Shown: positions 8,490 to 17,532 of the stretch, piece after piece
Position numbering within the stretch: position 1 is the stretch's first letter
Layout of the letters: each line of letters opens with the position of its first letter
From: a virus
Strand: one strand, 5' to 3'
IMG/VR virus record: IMGVR_UViG_3300007344_000080
Location: 1-37,885 of that record
DNA: 37,885 nt
Position numbers and translations under genes: made by a program
Notes under the pieces: model-generated
Databases searched by the model: none
What the model was told of the DNA's origin: nothing
What the model saw: only the letters and a program-made list of their open reading frames with translations

Positions 8490-8728
8490 AAAAGCAGCCT
8501 GAGTTACATGCGCTCTGCAATTTAGCAGATAACTTAGGTTGCTCAATCTACGAATTACATTCACGTTTGCCAGCTGAAGAACTAGAGCTTCGTTTAGTCC
8601 ATCAAGGATTAAACATGGGGCTAACGTTCGACCGTTCAGAGCAGCGCAAAATTGAACAAAATAAAAAGCAACGTGAAACAGAAGCGTTTTTAAATACCTG
8701 TCCTTGGCGCCAACGTAAGAGAACTTAA
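8154..8728 (+). CDS. Tail assembly chaperone GT (-1 frameshift product)
   Basis: Fusion made when a fraction of ribosomes slip back one base on A AAA AAC (8480-8486). The next codon is CTA at 8486-8488, and the new frame stays open for 80 codons to TAA at 8726-8728, giving about 191 residues. The T part begins LKKQPELHALCNLADNLG and ends in a basic WRQRKRT, and is typical of T domains (IYELHSRLPAEEL, HQGLNMGLTFDRS). T has no credible start of its own and fills exactly the gap between G and the tape measure. The G:GT ratio normally matters for tail length and assembly. Confidence 0.9.
8480..8542 (+). promoter_or_regulatory. Programmed -1 frameshift signal: slippery site plus stem-loop
   Basis: Slippery heptamer AAAAAAC (8480-8486), in phase as A AAA AAC. 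After a 7-base spacer a stem forms: 8494-8506 (GCAGCCTGAGTTA) pairs with 8530-8542 (TAACTTAGGTTGC) over 13 bp, with two G-U pairs as RNA. The 23-base loop can hold a small inner hairpin CTGC / GCAG (8515-8518 / 8525-8528). Heptamer, spacer length and stem are all as expected for efficient -1 slippage. Confidence 0.92.
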
Positions 8729-8730
8729 CT

Positions 8731-10857
8731 ATGTCATCAATTGCAACACTCACTATCGACTTGATCGGTAAAAGTGGCAAGTTGTCGGCTGAGCTGAAGA
8801 AAGCCACCAAGAATACTCAATCATGGGCTGATAAAACTCGAAAATTGGTGGGTACAAGTACAAAAGCAATGGTTGGCTTTGGTGCTGCTGGTGTTGCTGC
8901 GTATGCCTCTATATATGCTAAAAATGCTGAATTTATAGATTTGCAAGCAAAAACCGCTGATAGATTAGGGATTACTACACAAGCACTTGGTGGGTTACAG
9001 CATGCGGCAAACTTATATGGCGCAAGCAATGAAGAATTAACCAAGTCATTGCAGCGTATGCAACAGGGTCTAGGTCAAGTAGCCCAAACAGGCACTGGTG
9101 AAGCTAAATATGCTTTAGAGGGGCTAGGCCTAGCAATTGAAGATTTACAAGGTTTAGCGCCAGAAGAACAATTTAAAGTTATTGCTGACAAACTCAAAGA
9201 TGTAGAAGACCAAAGTCAAAAGGTTTATATCGCGCAAAGCCTAATGGGTAAGTCAGGGGTTAAGATGATTAACCTTATGGATGCTGGCGCTGATGGTATT
9301 AGCGCGATGATGCAAGAAGCAGAAGACTTAGGCATGACCTTTGACCGTATCGATGCAGCTAAAGTCGAAATGGCGAATGATGCATTTGATAAAGCCCAAA
9401 AAACCACGCATAGCTTTGGCCAAACGCTAGCCATTGAAACAGCACCTATTATTGGCGCTATCTCTGATATGTGGACAGAATCAGCCAAAGAAGCCGGTGG
9501 TTTTGGTTCAATTGCGCAGCAAGTCGTCACAAAAGTAGCTTCAGGTATTGGCTTTCTGGCTGATATGGGTCGAGGCTTACAAGTTATATTTCTACTATTA
9601 CGCCAAGGGGTAGCAGAATTAGCTAACGTTGCAGTTCAAAGGTTTGCTGATGTAGCCCGAGCAATCAATCCAGTCCTAGAATCTTTAGATATGGAATCGT
9701 CTGGGCTTAAGCAATTAGAAGAATTTGGAGATTCATTCTCTGCTACTACTGCTAACTTAGCAAAAGAACTAAGTGAATTGGCCATGGAGCCAATGCCATC
9801 GGAAAAAATAAAAACATGGATAGCCGATGTACAAACCAAGTTTGAGGCAGCAGCTCAAGAGCAAGTAAATAACCCTGATAAAAAAGATTTAAGTGACTTA
9901 TTAATAAATTCAGATCCAAAAGTTGCTGATGAAAAAGCGCAGCGATTAATTGATTCTGCTCGAAATCAATATCAGCAAATTTTTGATGCTCAACTAGAAG
10001 CTGAAGGCAAAGAGGTCGAACTTGAAAATAAACGCTTTGAACGTAAACAAGCTGAAATGGAGCGTGAGTTTCAACTACTTCGAGATAAAAACCTAATTAC
10101 CGCTGAAATTGAAGCCGAATACCACATAGCTAAAGAACAAGCACTTTCCCAGCATGAGCAAAGGGTAAGCGAAATAAAGAAAGAGCAGCTTGAATTACGC
10201 GCTGAAAAAGAAAAAGAACACCAACAAAAGCTTGCAGACATTGAAACTGATAGAAAAAAAATGATGCAAGAAGGTTATGGCGGTCTTTTGGATGTGATGG
10301 GCGGATATTTTGATGGCATGGAAGGTAAAAATGCTAGTTATGCTAAGTCTGCAATGGCAATCGGCGAAACGATGCTCGATGAAGAGAAAAGAAATTCTTT
10401 ACAGAGTATTTGGACCAATACTTATGACACTGCAATGAAAGCTTATAACGCGCTTGCAGATATTCCTTACGTTGGCCCTGTACTCGGCGCCGCAGCTGCA
10501 GGTGTTGTTATTGCTGCCGGTGGTATGTATGCGGGTAAAGTGAGTGGTTTAGCATCTTTCGATGGTGGTGGTTATACCTGGGATGGACCAAGGACTGGTG
10601 GCCTCGATGGAAAAGGTGGTCAATTAGCTATGCTTCACCCTCAAGAGACTGTTGTTGATCACACAAAGGGACAGAGCTTAGGTTCGAATGTAACGGTTAA
10701 CTTGTTTGAAGATGCGAGTAGAGCAGGTTCGACAACACGCAGTTCAGGGGCATCAGGTGAAGAAGTTATCAATATATTTGTAACGAGTATTCGCCAAGGT
10801 GGCGAAGCTTCAATGGTCCTTGAAAATACCTATGGCTTACAAAGGCAGGGGTTCTAA
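8731..10857 (+). CDS. Tail tape measure protein
   Basis: Sets tail length and is ejected ahead of the DNA. At 708 residues it is fairly short and predicts a tail of roughly 100 nm by the usual 0.15 nm per residue rule. It has an N-terminal TLTIDLIGKSGKLSAELKKATKNTQSW helix, small hydrophobic segments (AMVGFGAAGVAAYASIYA at about 46-63; ADIPYVGPVLGAAAAGVVIAAGGMYAG at about 577-603) and a very charged coiled coil at about 390-520 (QAEMEREFQLLRDKNLI, KEKEHQQKLADIE). The Gly-rich GGGYTWDGPRTGGLDGKGGQ near residue 610 and MLHPQETVVD are a common end signature of this family. It starts two bases after GT. Confidence 0.95.
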   Translation: MSSIATLTIDLIGKSGKLSAELKKATKNTQSWADKTRKLVGTSTKAMVGFGAAGVAAYASIYAKNAEFIDLQAKTADRLGITTQALGGLQHAANLYGASNEELTKSLQRMQQGLGQVAQTGTGEAKYALEGLGLAIEDLQGLAPEEQFKVIADKLKDVEDQSQKVYIAQSLMGKSGVKMINLMDAGADGISAMMQEAEDLGMTFDRIDAAKVEMANDAFDKAQKTTHSFGQTLAIETAPIIGAISDMWTESAKEAGGFGSIAQQVVTKVASGIGFLADMGRGLQVIFLLLRQGVAELANVAVQRFADVARAINPVLESLDMESSGLKQLEEFGDSFSATTANLAKELSELAMEPMPSEKIKTWIADVQTKFEAAAQEQVNNPDKKDLSDLLINSDPKVADEKAQRLIDSARNQYQQIFDAQLEAEGKEVELENKRFERKQAEMEREFQLLRDKNLITAEIEAEYHIAKEQALSQHEQRVSEIKKEQLELRAEKEKEHQQKLADIETDRKKMMQEGYGGLLDVMGGYFDGMEGKNASYAKSAMAIGETMLDEEKRNSLQSIWTNTYDTAMKAYNALADIPYVGPVLGAAAAGVVIAAGGMYAGKVSGLASFDGGGYTWDGPRTGGLDGKGGQLAMLHPQETVVDHTKGQSLGSNVTVNLFEDASRAGSTTRSSGASGEEVINIFVTSIRQGGEASMVLENTYGLQRQGF

Positions 10858-10859
10858 GT

Positions 10860-11327
10860 ATGTTAGTTCGATACCCCAAAGACCTAAAACTTCCCCTTGT
10901 TTCAACTCACCGGCTATCCCAAAACCCTAACTTATTAAGAACTGAAATGGCAAGCGGCCGAGCTCGGCAGCGCAAGCGCTTTCAATCAGTGCCAACGACA
11001 ATGGCTGCAACGTGGAAACTGAAGGATGAGCAAGCAGTTATTTTAGAAGGGTTTGTGAAACACGGTACCAACGATGCGGTTAACTGGTTTGTTATGCCAA
11101 TTCGCACACCCCAAGGCTTAATTGATCACGATGTACGTTTTAAACAAAGTCCGCTGGAGTCATGCAGTTTCAATGGTGGGTTTTGGAGTTACAGCGCGAA
11201 TATCGAAATTAAAGAGCGGCAGGTAGTGAGTGAGGAAGCCACTGCTAACAGCTTATTAGAACCAAACACCTTAGATGAATTTGTTAATGGCGTTTCTGAC
11301 GCCTTAGGTACATATCAGGAGAATTAG
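10860..11327 (+). CDS. Minor tail protein, probable distal-tail component
   Basis: A 155-residue protein directly after the tape measure, where the distal tail (Dit-like or gpM-like) proteins are encoded. Visible are an Arg-rich stretch SGRARQRKRFQSVPT (about residues 32-46) and a compact beta part ending GFWSYSANIEIKERQVV, with conserved-looking Trp residues that resemble the FTP/L-shaped tail proteins. No enzyme motif. The C-terminal 30 residues are acidic. Placement is solid; the exact structural role is inferred from order alone. Confidence 0.7.
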   Translation: MLVRYPKDLKLPLVSTHRLSQNPNLLRTEMASGRARQRKRFQSVPTTMAATWKLKDEQAVILEGFVKHGTNDAVNWFVMPIRTPQGLIDHDVRFKQSPLESCSFNGGFWSYSANIEIKERQVVSEEATANSLLEPNTLDEFVNGVSDALGTYQEN

Positions 11328-11329
11328 AA

Positions 11330-13261
11330 ATGGCATCCTTTTTTAGTTTAGTAACAGAGCTTGAGACTTTACTAGAGCAGCTAAGTGCAATTCTTTCAGG
11401 TGATGAAAATCAAGTTGTTTTAGTAAATGGTAATAACAAAGATTCAATCTCAAAAGCTATTGCTGATCGGTTCGTCTCATTGCAATCGATGATAAGTGGG
11501 CGTTTAACGTTTGAAACGATTTCAGCTTTAAATTCCTCAGGTGAACCCGCAAATGGTGAGCTTGCAGAAGTCTGGAATGATTCAAACATTTTAAACAACG
11601 GACTTTATGGCTGGAAGGATGGTGCATGGACCTCATCAGATTACGACCCTGTAAAAGCCGTAAAATCGTTTGTTGATGCTTTATTAGTGCATAGCTCATC
11701 AAACCATTCAGGCTACCAATATGCAGTTGTTGATAACAATGGGAAGTTATTGCTTGGCATAGACAACCAAGGAAACATTATAAATAAGGGATTAAATGAC
11801 GTAATTAATAGCTTATCTGATCAAACTGAAAACCACGGACTAAGGCTCGTTTCACTTGAAGACGACTCTTTATCTCAAGAGCTTATTATTAATGCACTAA
11901 ACGAGTTCAAAAATGATTATTTTGATACAACTAATTCAAACCATTCTGGCTTTGCTTATGCAATAGAGTCATCGGATGGTAAGTGTTTATTTGGCGTTAG
12001 GCCTGATGGTTCTGTTTATAGTTTAGAGCTAAAGCCCCTTATCGAAAGCTTAAAAAGAGAACGCGGTGAACACTCAGGATATATCATTTCTTTTGTTGAT
12101 GGAGCTGAAAAGGTACTTGGTGGCTTTGATGCTTTTGGACGTTTCGTATTAAGCAAAGGCTCTAAGTTTTCTGACAGATATAGTCCTCGTTCTGGGTATA
12201 TCTATACATTAGAGGACTCAAAAGGCCACATCTTATTCGGTATTAAAAATGATGGTACAGCTGTTCTACCCAATGTAGGAAATTTGCAGCGTTCAATCAA
12301 TGAAATAAAATCACAAGTAGAAAAGCTAGAAAAACCAAGTGTATTTTTAGATCCGTTAACAGAACAATCCTCACCAATGGCTTCAGGCCCCGACATAATT
12401 TGTTGGGGAGACTCCATGACTGCAGGAGCAGGCAGTACCGATGGCAATCGTTACCCTACCTATTTGGCATCAAAAAGTGGGTTAACAGTTCACAACGCTG
12501 GAGTTGGCGGTGAAAGTTCAAACACTATAACGGCTAGAACTGGTGCAATTCCTTTCCCTGTTCGCATTGCAAATGCGGAACCAATTAAAGAGATCCCTTC
12601 ATCGGGAGAAGTACAAATAGAATTTGATACTTTCCTTGGTAATTCCTTCGCTCCATTGCGACAGGGTAGCGGTGGTGCTCAAGGTTTTGCAGGCGAACTA
12701 AATGGTGTTAAAGGCACTATGTACTTTACTGGTACAGGAACAACACCAGGAGACTATTTCTTCGTTAGAGAAACAGCAGGTGAAGCAGTACCAATGAATA
12801 GACCTCCGTACCCATATAGAACATTCTTTTCTGAAGAACATCGTGGTGACATTGCAATAATATGGATTGGTCAGAATGGTAACGTGCTTGAAGACGTTTT
12901 GTCTCAAGTCCAGCTAATTATTGACCATTTAAAAGCTTCTTATAAAAAATTTTTGGTTATACCTAAACCGACTTCAACACCTGAAGAGGACGCTGAGTTC
13001 GAAAGGTTGTGGGGTAGAAAGGTTGTAAAAATCAGAGATTACTTATCTAAACCTATTTATTCGGCAGATGGTGTAACGGTGGAAAGTAGTTATGGATTGA
13101 GTGATGCTGGTTTTGAGCCAACAGAACAAGATCTTATTGATGTAGAAGCAGGGAAAGTTCCTACTTCATTACGTGTAGATAGTGTCCACTTTAACAACGC
13201 AGGCTATGAAATATTGGCTGAGCAATGTTATCAAAGATTAATAGAACTTAAATATATTTAA
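11330..13261 (+). CDS. Tail fibre with C-terminal SGNH/GDSL-like esterase
   Basis: A 643-residue receptor-binding candidate. Residues 1-115 are helical and probably attach to the tail. Four imperfect repeats of about 27 residues follow (starting near 124, 203, 246 and 286), each of the form HSGYxYxxxDxxGKxLxGIxxDG. The rest, from about 355, looks like an SGNH hydrolase: block I GDSM with Ser362, block II Gly393, a variant block III GQNGN with Asn516, and block V Asp617-x-x-His620 followed by NNAGYEILAEQCY. Such domains deacetylate or de-esterify surface polysaccharide. A good AGGAG site precedes it. The catalytic set appears complete; the substrate is unknown. Confidence 0.82.
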   Translation: MASFFSLVTELETLLEQLSAILSGDENQVVLVNGNNKDSISKAIADRFVSLQSMISGRLTFETISALNSSGEPANGELAEVWNDSNILNNGLYGWKDGAWTSSDYDPVKAVKSFVDALLVHSSSNHSGYQYAVVDNNGKLLLGIDNQGNIINKGLNDVINSLSDQTENHGLRLVSLEDDSLSQELIINALNEFKNDYFDTTNSNHSGFAYAIESSDGKCLFGVRPDGSVYSLELKPLIESLKRERGEHSGYIISFVDGAEKVLGGFDAFGRFVLSKGSKFSDRYSPRSGYIYTLEDSKGHILFGIKNDGTAVLPNVGNLQRSINEIKSQVEKLEKPSVFLDPLTEQSSPMASGPDIICWGDSMTAGAGSTDGNRYPTYLASKSGLTVHNAGVGGESSNTITARTGAIPFPVRIANAEPIKEIPSSGEVQIEFDTFLGNSFAPLRQGSGGAQGFAGELNGVKGTMYFTGTGTTPGDYFFVRETAGEAVPMNRPPYPYRTFFSEEHRGDIAIIWIGQNGNVLEDVLSQVQLIIDHLKASYKKFLVIPKPTSTPEEDAEFERLWGRKVVKIRDYLSKPIYSADGVTVESSYGLSDAGFEPTEQDLIDVEAGKVPTSLRVDSVHFNNAGYEILAEQCYQRLIELKYI

Positions 13262-13270
13262 GGAGCTAAA

Positions 13271-14116
13271 ATGCTTACAGTAAAAACAAACTCAGTTGCA
13301 GTTGATCCAAATAACCAATTAGAGTTCTTAGAAAAAGATTTTGCAATCATCCGTGGCGCAACAATCGGTTTAGTCGATTTTAGTCATCCTGATACATTTT
13401 CAGGTGCAGACTATACAGGTATTAACATTCCTGCGGGCACTGTTGTAAAAGGTTTAACTGATGGTGCAGTTGATGGTGTTATCCCTTTAGAAATTCAAAA
13501 TGGTTTTTCTGAAGGTGTTTTGACATTAAGTGCGTCTACTTATGTCAGTTTACCAAGTGCTAACTTTAAACCGCCAGTTGACGGAAGTGTCGATCGTGCA
13601 GTTCATTGTTTTTGGATTTCGGTTCCAAAAACAGGATATCCGAATAGCACAAATAACAATGTGATAGTTTTGGGGGATGATAGTACAACAAGTAACAATT
13701 ATGGGCGTTTATCAGGTCAGTTTGATGTGTCTACAGATAATGCATCTTTGTTAAAGCTTGACTGGATCTTTTATGGTTCGAGCATTTCAGTACCATCAAC
13801 AGCGATTGATGCTTTAGCGGAGGGAATTCATCAAGTTGCTTTCACTTTTGAGGTTGTAGATTCAGAAACTGCTACTGTCAGAATGTATTTAGACAACCAA
13901 CTTGTAGCCACTAGAACTTCAACATATAACGACATACCAAACCAAGGTGGTTCAAATTTTGTACTTGGTGATGGTGAAGCGTTTAATGAGTTTGCGAATG
14001 ACGGGCTAAAGTTTGGGAGAATTAATATTGCTGATTTAACTAATCGTCCAGACATTTCTATTACAGATTACATAGCTCGTGATTGGGAGCATGCAAAAGG
14101 GTTTTTCGGCTTGTAA
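13271..14116 (+). CDS. Tail fibre-associated protein, LamG/ConA-like fold
   Basis: A 281-residue protein that is almost entirely beta. The segment VHCFWISVPKTGY (about residues 112-124), then LDWIFYGSS, then GIHQVAFTFEVVDSETATVRMYLDNQLVATRTST (about 189-222) has the strand order of LamG-like jelly-roll domains, with the usual 'h.va.t......v.lYlDG' motif written here as MYLDNQ. Probably a sugar-binding or fibre-tip protein working with the esterase fibre encoded nine bases upstream. A strong AAGGAG ribosome site. No enzymatic residues are recognised. Confidence 0.65.
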   Translation: MLTVKTNSVAVDPNNQLEFLEKDFAIIRGATIGLVDFSHPDTFSGADYTGINIPAGTVVKGLTDGAVDGVIPLEIQNGFSEGVLTLSASTYVSLPSANFKPPVDGSVDRAVHCFWISVPKTGYPNSTNNNVIVLGDDSTTSNNYGRLSGQFDVSTDNASLLKLDWIFYGSSISVPSTAIDALAEGIHQVAFTFEVVDSETATVRMYLDNQLVATRTSTYNDIPNQGGSNFVLGDGEAFNEFANDGLKFGRINIADLTNRPDISITDYIARDWEHAKGFFGL

Positions 14117-14118
14117 TT

Positions 14119-14610
14119 ATGAGCGAAGTACTTCAACGCATCTATGCAAGCGCCCCAGTTAACGACATTCCCATTCACACATTAGAGCTTAAGGCTGCCG
14201 ATTTATGGGAGCTTAGGATTTGCGATGGCTTTGATGACCAAATAGCCGGTATTGAAAATGGCGACATGGTTACATTTAAAGCCAGCGGTATGGGTGTGTC
14301 GTTACCGCAACGAGGTGTCAAGGGGCGCCAGGACTTACAATTTCAAATTGATAATGTATCTGGTGAAGCACTTGCACTGATTGATCAGGCAATTGATGCG
14401 GGTGTAAAAATCGATGTAATTTACCGGGTCTATGTATCGAGTGACTTAAGCGAACCTGCAGAGCCGGCAGTTACAATGAAAGCTGCTGACGTTCAAGCTA
14501 CTTCACAGAGCATCAATGTAGTTGCATCATTTAATGATCTTGTAAATAAAGCTTGGCCTAACAAGCGCTATACACCTTCCATTGCCCCTGGGCTCAAATA
14601 CTTCAGTTAA
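14119..14610 (+). CDS. Tail protein, DUF1833 family
   Basis: A 163-residue protein of the DUF1833 phage-tail family, recognisable from SEVLQRIYASAPVNDIPIHTLEL at the start and the VNVVASFNDLVNKAWPNKRYT-type C-terminus with FPGL/IAPGLKY. It is nearly always encoded directly before a C40 peptidase and a J-like protein, as here, and is believed to form part of the tail-tip hub. The open frame extends upstream, but ATG 14119 follows the previous stop by two bases and gives the family N-terminus, so it is preferred. Confidence 0.9.
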   Translation: MSEVLQRIYASAPVNDIPIHTLELKAADLWELRICDGFDDQIAGIENGDMVTFKASGMGVSLPQRGVKGRQDLQFQIDNVSGEALALIDQAIDAGVKIDVIYRVYVSSDLSEPAEPAVTMKAADVQATSQSINVVASFNDLVNKAWPNKRYTPSIAPGLKYFS

Positions 14611-14612
14611 TA

Positions 14613-15011
14613 ATGTTATACACAATTAATGATTATTTAAGTGTTCCTTATGTGAATGAGGGGCGAGATATGTCTGGTTTTGACTGCTGGGGTCAAACTC
14701 GGCATCGCCTCCATCATTATTATGGTCAACCATTGTTCGAATCGTTTGGCCATATTCACCCAGACGATAAAAATTTGCTTACTGAAGCCTACCAACAAAT
14801 TGTTTCCAACTTTAGAGCTTGCGAACCATCACCCGGTGTTGTGGCGTGCGGTTTTAAGTTTGGTAGCTTAATTCACATCGGCACAGTTGAACTAATCGAC
14901 GGTAAGCTTGAAATACTTCATACATCCCGCCGTAAAGGGCCATCAATTGACAGCATCGCTGACTTCAAGCGGTTATTTAAAGAGGTTAAATTTTATGAAT
15001 ATGTGGGTTGA
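14613..15011 (+). CDS. NlpC/P60-type (C40) tail-tip peptidase
   Basis: A 132-residue cysteine peptidase domain of the kind fused to or placed beside tail-tip proteins (lambda gpK C-terminal domain), thought to cut peptidoglycan cross-links during DNA injection. Nucleophile Cys25 in GFDCWGQT, His88 in HIGTVE, and a third polar residue His103 in ILHTSRR are all present, in the normal spacing. It lacks the N-terminal JAB/Mov34 domain of gpK, so only the peptidase half is encoded. It overlaps the J-like gene by 17 bases. Confidence 0.88.
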   Translation: MLYTINDYLSVPYVNEGRDMSGFDCWGQTRHRLHHYYGQPLFESFGHIHPDDKNLLTEAYQQIVSNFRACEPSPGVVACGFKFGSLIHIGTVELIDGKLEILHTSRRKGPSIDSIADFKRLFKEVKFYEYVG

Positions 15012-17523
15012 TATTAAAGTTTACCCAAACAAATTAGACCCGTCTTTAATGGAGCCTTGCAAATGCAAGGTTGGTTCGACACTTCATGAATGGCTGACTG
15101 AAAATGTCCCTGCATATTATGAAAGTGAAGAACCACTTTTTACTGCGCTTATCAATAAGCAGATATTACTGCCTGCAAATTGGAAAACTTATCAATTCAA
15201 GGCATCGGATGATGTAAGTATTATTGTTGAGCCAAAAGAGCCTGCCACTATCGCTTATGCGGTTATTGCTGTAATCGCTGTGGGTTATGCCGTATACACT
15301 GCAAACCAAATCCCCGATAACTATAACTCGACGACTCCCGATGGCAGCAGTATTTATGATGTAAATACCCAAGGAAATAAGCCCAGGCTTATGGGCATTA
15401 TCCCTGAAGGAGCAGGGCGCCATAAAATTTACCCTGATTATTTAACAATGCCACGACGAGAATATATTGATAATGAGCAATGGCTTTATCTGATGTTAAG
15501 TGTAGGTGTAGGGCGATATGAAATATTATCGAGTGAAATGTTCATAGGTAATACTCCAACAACAAGTTATGCCGGCGATATTGATATACAGGTGTTTGAG
15601 CCTAGTGAAAACGTAACAGGTCATGAAGCTCACAGAAATGTCTATACCTCAAGTGAGGTGGGTTCAACATCAGGAAGTACCGGTATTGAATTAAAAGGGC
15701 GTGTTACTTCAACTGGGGGAGATAATGGCTCTTATGAGTACTCTTTCGCTGGTGATGAGCTAATAGTTCATTATGTTGAGTGGGATGCTGAGCTTGGTAG
15801 GCCTCTTCGGTTCAAATCAGTGCCACCATTTGATGTTGGCGAAGTTCTTTCAATAACTGGCTCTTTAAATGGCCAAAATGATGGTTATTATGAGCTGCTA
15901 AACAAAGACTCAGATGGTAGCCAGGTGAATAAGGTTGATGGGCAGTCCCAAGATGACCCAACATGGACAAGTTTTGTAACTGAAAGCACATCTAATGCAA
16001 CGGTTATTGTTGAAGATGGTGGCGGCGACGGTCAATTTAATGGGCCGTTTTTCGCATGCCCAGCAGGAGAAGTGACTGACAAACTTTGGTTCGATTTTCG
16101 TTTACCACAAGGTTTAGGTGAGCTTGATGATGATGGTAATTTTTTAAGTCGCACAGTAACCGTTCAAATAGAGTACCGTGCTGAAGGTGCTCAAGACTGG
16201 ACTGCAGTTGATGACGAAGTATTTACAAATTCTACAAATGATGAACTAGGGCGAACGGTACCAGTTACATTACCATCTAAAATAAGGCCTGAGGTAAGAG
16301 TAAAAAGGGCCACTGCAGCAACTGACGATACGCGTATTTATGACGATATATTTTGGACTGCCCTTAAGGCCGAATTAAACAGCGCGACTAGTTATGATGG
16401 TTTAACCACAATAGCAATTAAGATCCGTGGCACAAATGCTTTAGCCGGCACAGCTGAAAATAAATTTAATGTTATTGGTACCCGTATTTTGCCAGTGTAT
16501 GAAAATGGCGCTTGGAGTGCACCAAGGCCAACAACTGATATAGCTCCATTTTTTGCACATGTATTAAAAAGTGCAGGGCATAGCGATGACAAAATAGGGT
16601 TAGAAGCACTAAATGCATTACATCCTATTTGGCATAATCGAGCAGATGAATTTAATGCTGTGTTTGATAGTGAGAGTACTGTTTTTGAAGTTCTTAAACG
16701 TGTTCTTGCTGTCGGTTTTGCTGAGCCTACGATTGATTATGGAAAAATAACACCAGTACGTGATCAAAAGCGAACTATCTACCGTCACATGTATCAACCA
16801 GATAACTATGTTGGCATGCTAAAGCGCTCTATTAAGTTAATGGATGATGATGAACCAGATGGTATCGAAGTCGAGTACTTCGACCCAGTTACATGGAAGT
16901 CAGAAACGATTCTTTGCTTGTTACCTGGTGATGAAGGTGCTAACCCTGAAAAAATCAGAGCCTTTGGAATAACAAACCGCGACAAAGCATATCAGTTTGG
17001 TATGCGAAAACGCCGCATTCGTCGTTATCGTCGAACTCGGTTTGATTTCAAAACTGAAATGGATGCGTTGAATTCAAAGTACCTAGACTATAGCGCAGTC
17101 GCTGATGATATTCCTGGATATGAACAAACTGGTACTGTTGTAGGGCATGTTGGTCGCTCAATCTACCTTGATAACCCTGAACTGCAATGGCAATCAGGGC
17201 AAACACATGTTGTTGCTTTAAGAAAACCAGACGGCACTCTATCAGGCCCATACAATGCTACGCCTGGCAATGACTCCAATGAAGTCGTCATCGATGCTAA
17301 TTTAGACTTTACACCGGTATTTGATGGTTCAATTGAACCACCCCTTTATATGTTTGGCATCACCACACGGTGGTGTAATGGTGTGCTTATAAAAGATATT
17401 AAGCCATCATCAACAGATCAGGTTTCAGTAACCGCAGAGCTTGATGACGAACGAGTTTACCTAGATGATGATAGCCCAGCGCCAACAACTACAAGCATTA
17501 CAATTCCAAATATTTACTTTTAA
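14995..17523 (+). CDS. J-like tail-tip / host-specificity protein
   Basis: Central tail-tip hub that plugs the tube and usually carries host-range determinants. At 842 residues it is shorter than lambda gpJ. The first 70 residues look like the small ubiquitin-like domain of gpI, followed by a hydrophobic segment TIAYAVIAVIAVGYAVYTA (about residues 82-100), suggesting a fused I-J arrangement. Then come baseplate-type beta domains (LYLMLSVGVGRYEI, FGITNRDKAYQFGMRKRRIRRYR). ATG 14995 is chosen over the longer frame because AGAGG precedes it and it restores the family start. No long fibre-like C-terminal extension is present; that role may lie with the separate fibre genes. Confidence 0.9.
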   Translation: MNMWVDIKVYPNKLDPSLMEPCKCKVGSTLHEWLTENVPAYYESEEPLFTALINKQILLPANWKTYQFKASDDVSIIVEPKEPATIAYAVIAVIAVGYAVYTANQIPDNYNSTTPDGSSIYDVNTQGNKPRLMGIIPEGAGRHKIYPDYLTMPRREYIDNEQWLYLMLSVGVGRYEILSSEMFIGNTPTTSYAGDIDIQVFEPSENVTGHEAHRNVYTSSEVGSTSGSTGIELKGRVTSTGGDNGSYEYSFAGDELIVHYVEWDAELGRPLRFKSVPPFDVGEVLSITGSLNGQNDGYYELLNKDSDGSQVNKVDGQSQDDPTWTSFVTESTSNATVIVEDGGGDGQFNGPFFACPAGEVTDKLWFDFRLPQGLGELDDDGNFLSRTVTVQIEYRAEGAQDWTAVDDEVFTNSTNDELGRTVPVTLPSKIRPEVRVKRATAATDDTRIYDDIFWTALKAELNSATSYDGLTTIAIKIRGTNALAGTAENKFNVIGTRILPVYENGAWSAPRPTTDIAPFFAHVLKSAGHSDDKIGLEALNALHPIWHNRADEFNAVFDSESTVFEVLKRVLAVGFAEPTIDYGKITPVRDQKRTIYRHMYQPDNYVGMLKRSIKLMDDDEPDGIEVEYFDPVTWKSETILCLLPGDEGANPEKIRAFGITNRDKAYQFGMRKRRIRRYRRTRFDFKTEMDALNSKYLDYSAVADDIPGYEQTGTVVGHVGRSIYLDNPELQWQSGQTHVVALRKPDGTLSGPYNATPGNDSNEVVIDANLDFTPVFDGSIEPPLYMFGITTRWCNGVLIKDIKPSSTDQVSVTAELDDERVYLDDDSPAPTTTSITIPNIYF

Positions 17524-17532
17524 ATATCTATT

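Noticed and set aside
8451-8810. Minus-strand frame of 119 codons over the GT/tape-measure junction
   Set aside because: It lies opposite the well-supported T frame and the frameshift stem, and has no clear ribosome site.
9225-9530. Minus-strand frame inside the tape measure gene
   Set aside because: Long shadow frames are expected opposite Ala/Lys-rich coding sequence; no upstream signals.
12698-12907. Minus-strand frame inside the esterase fibre gene
   Set aside because: Cys-rich but opposite the SGNH domain, without ribosome site or context.
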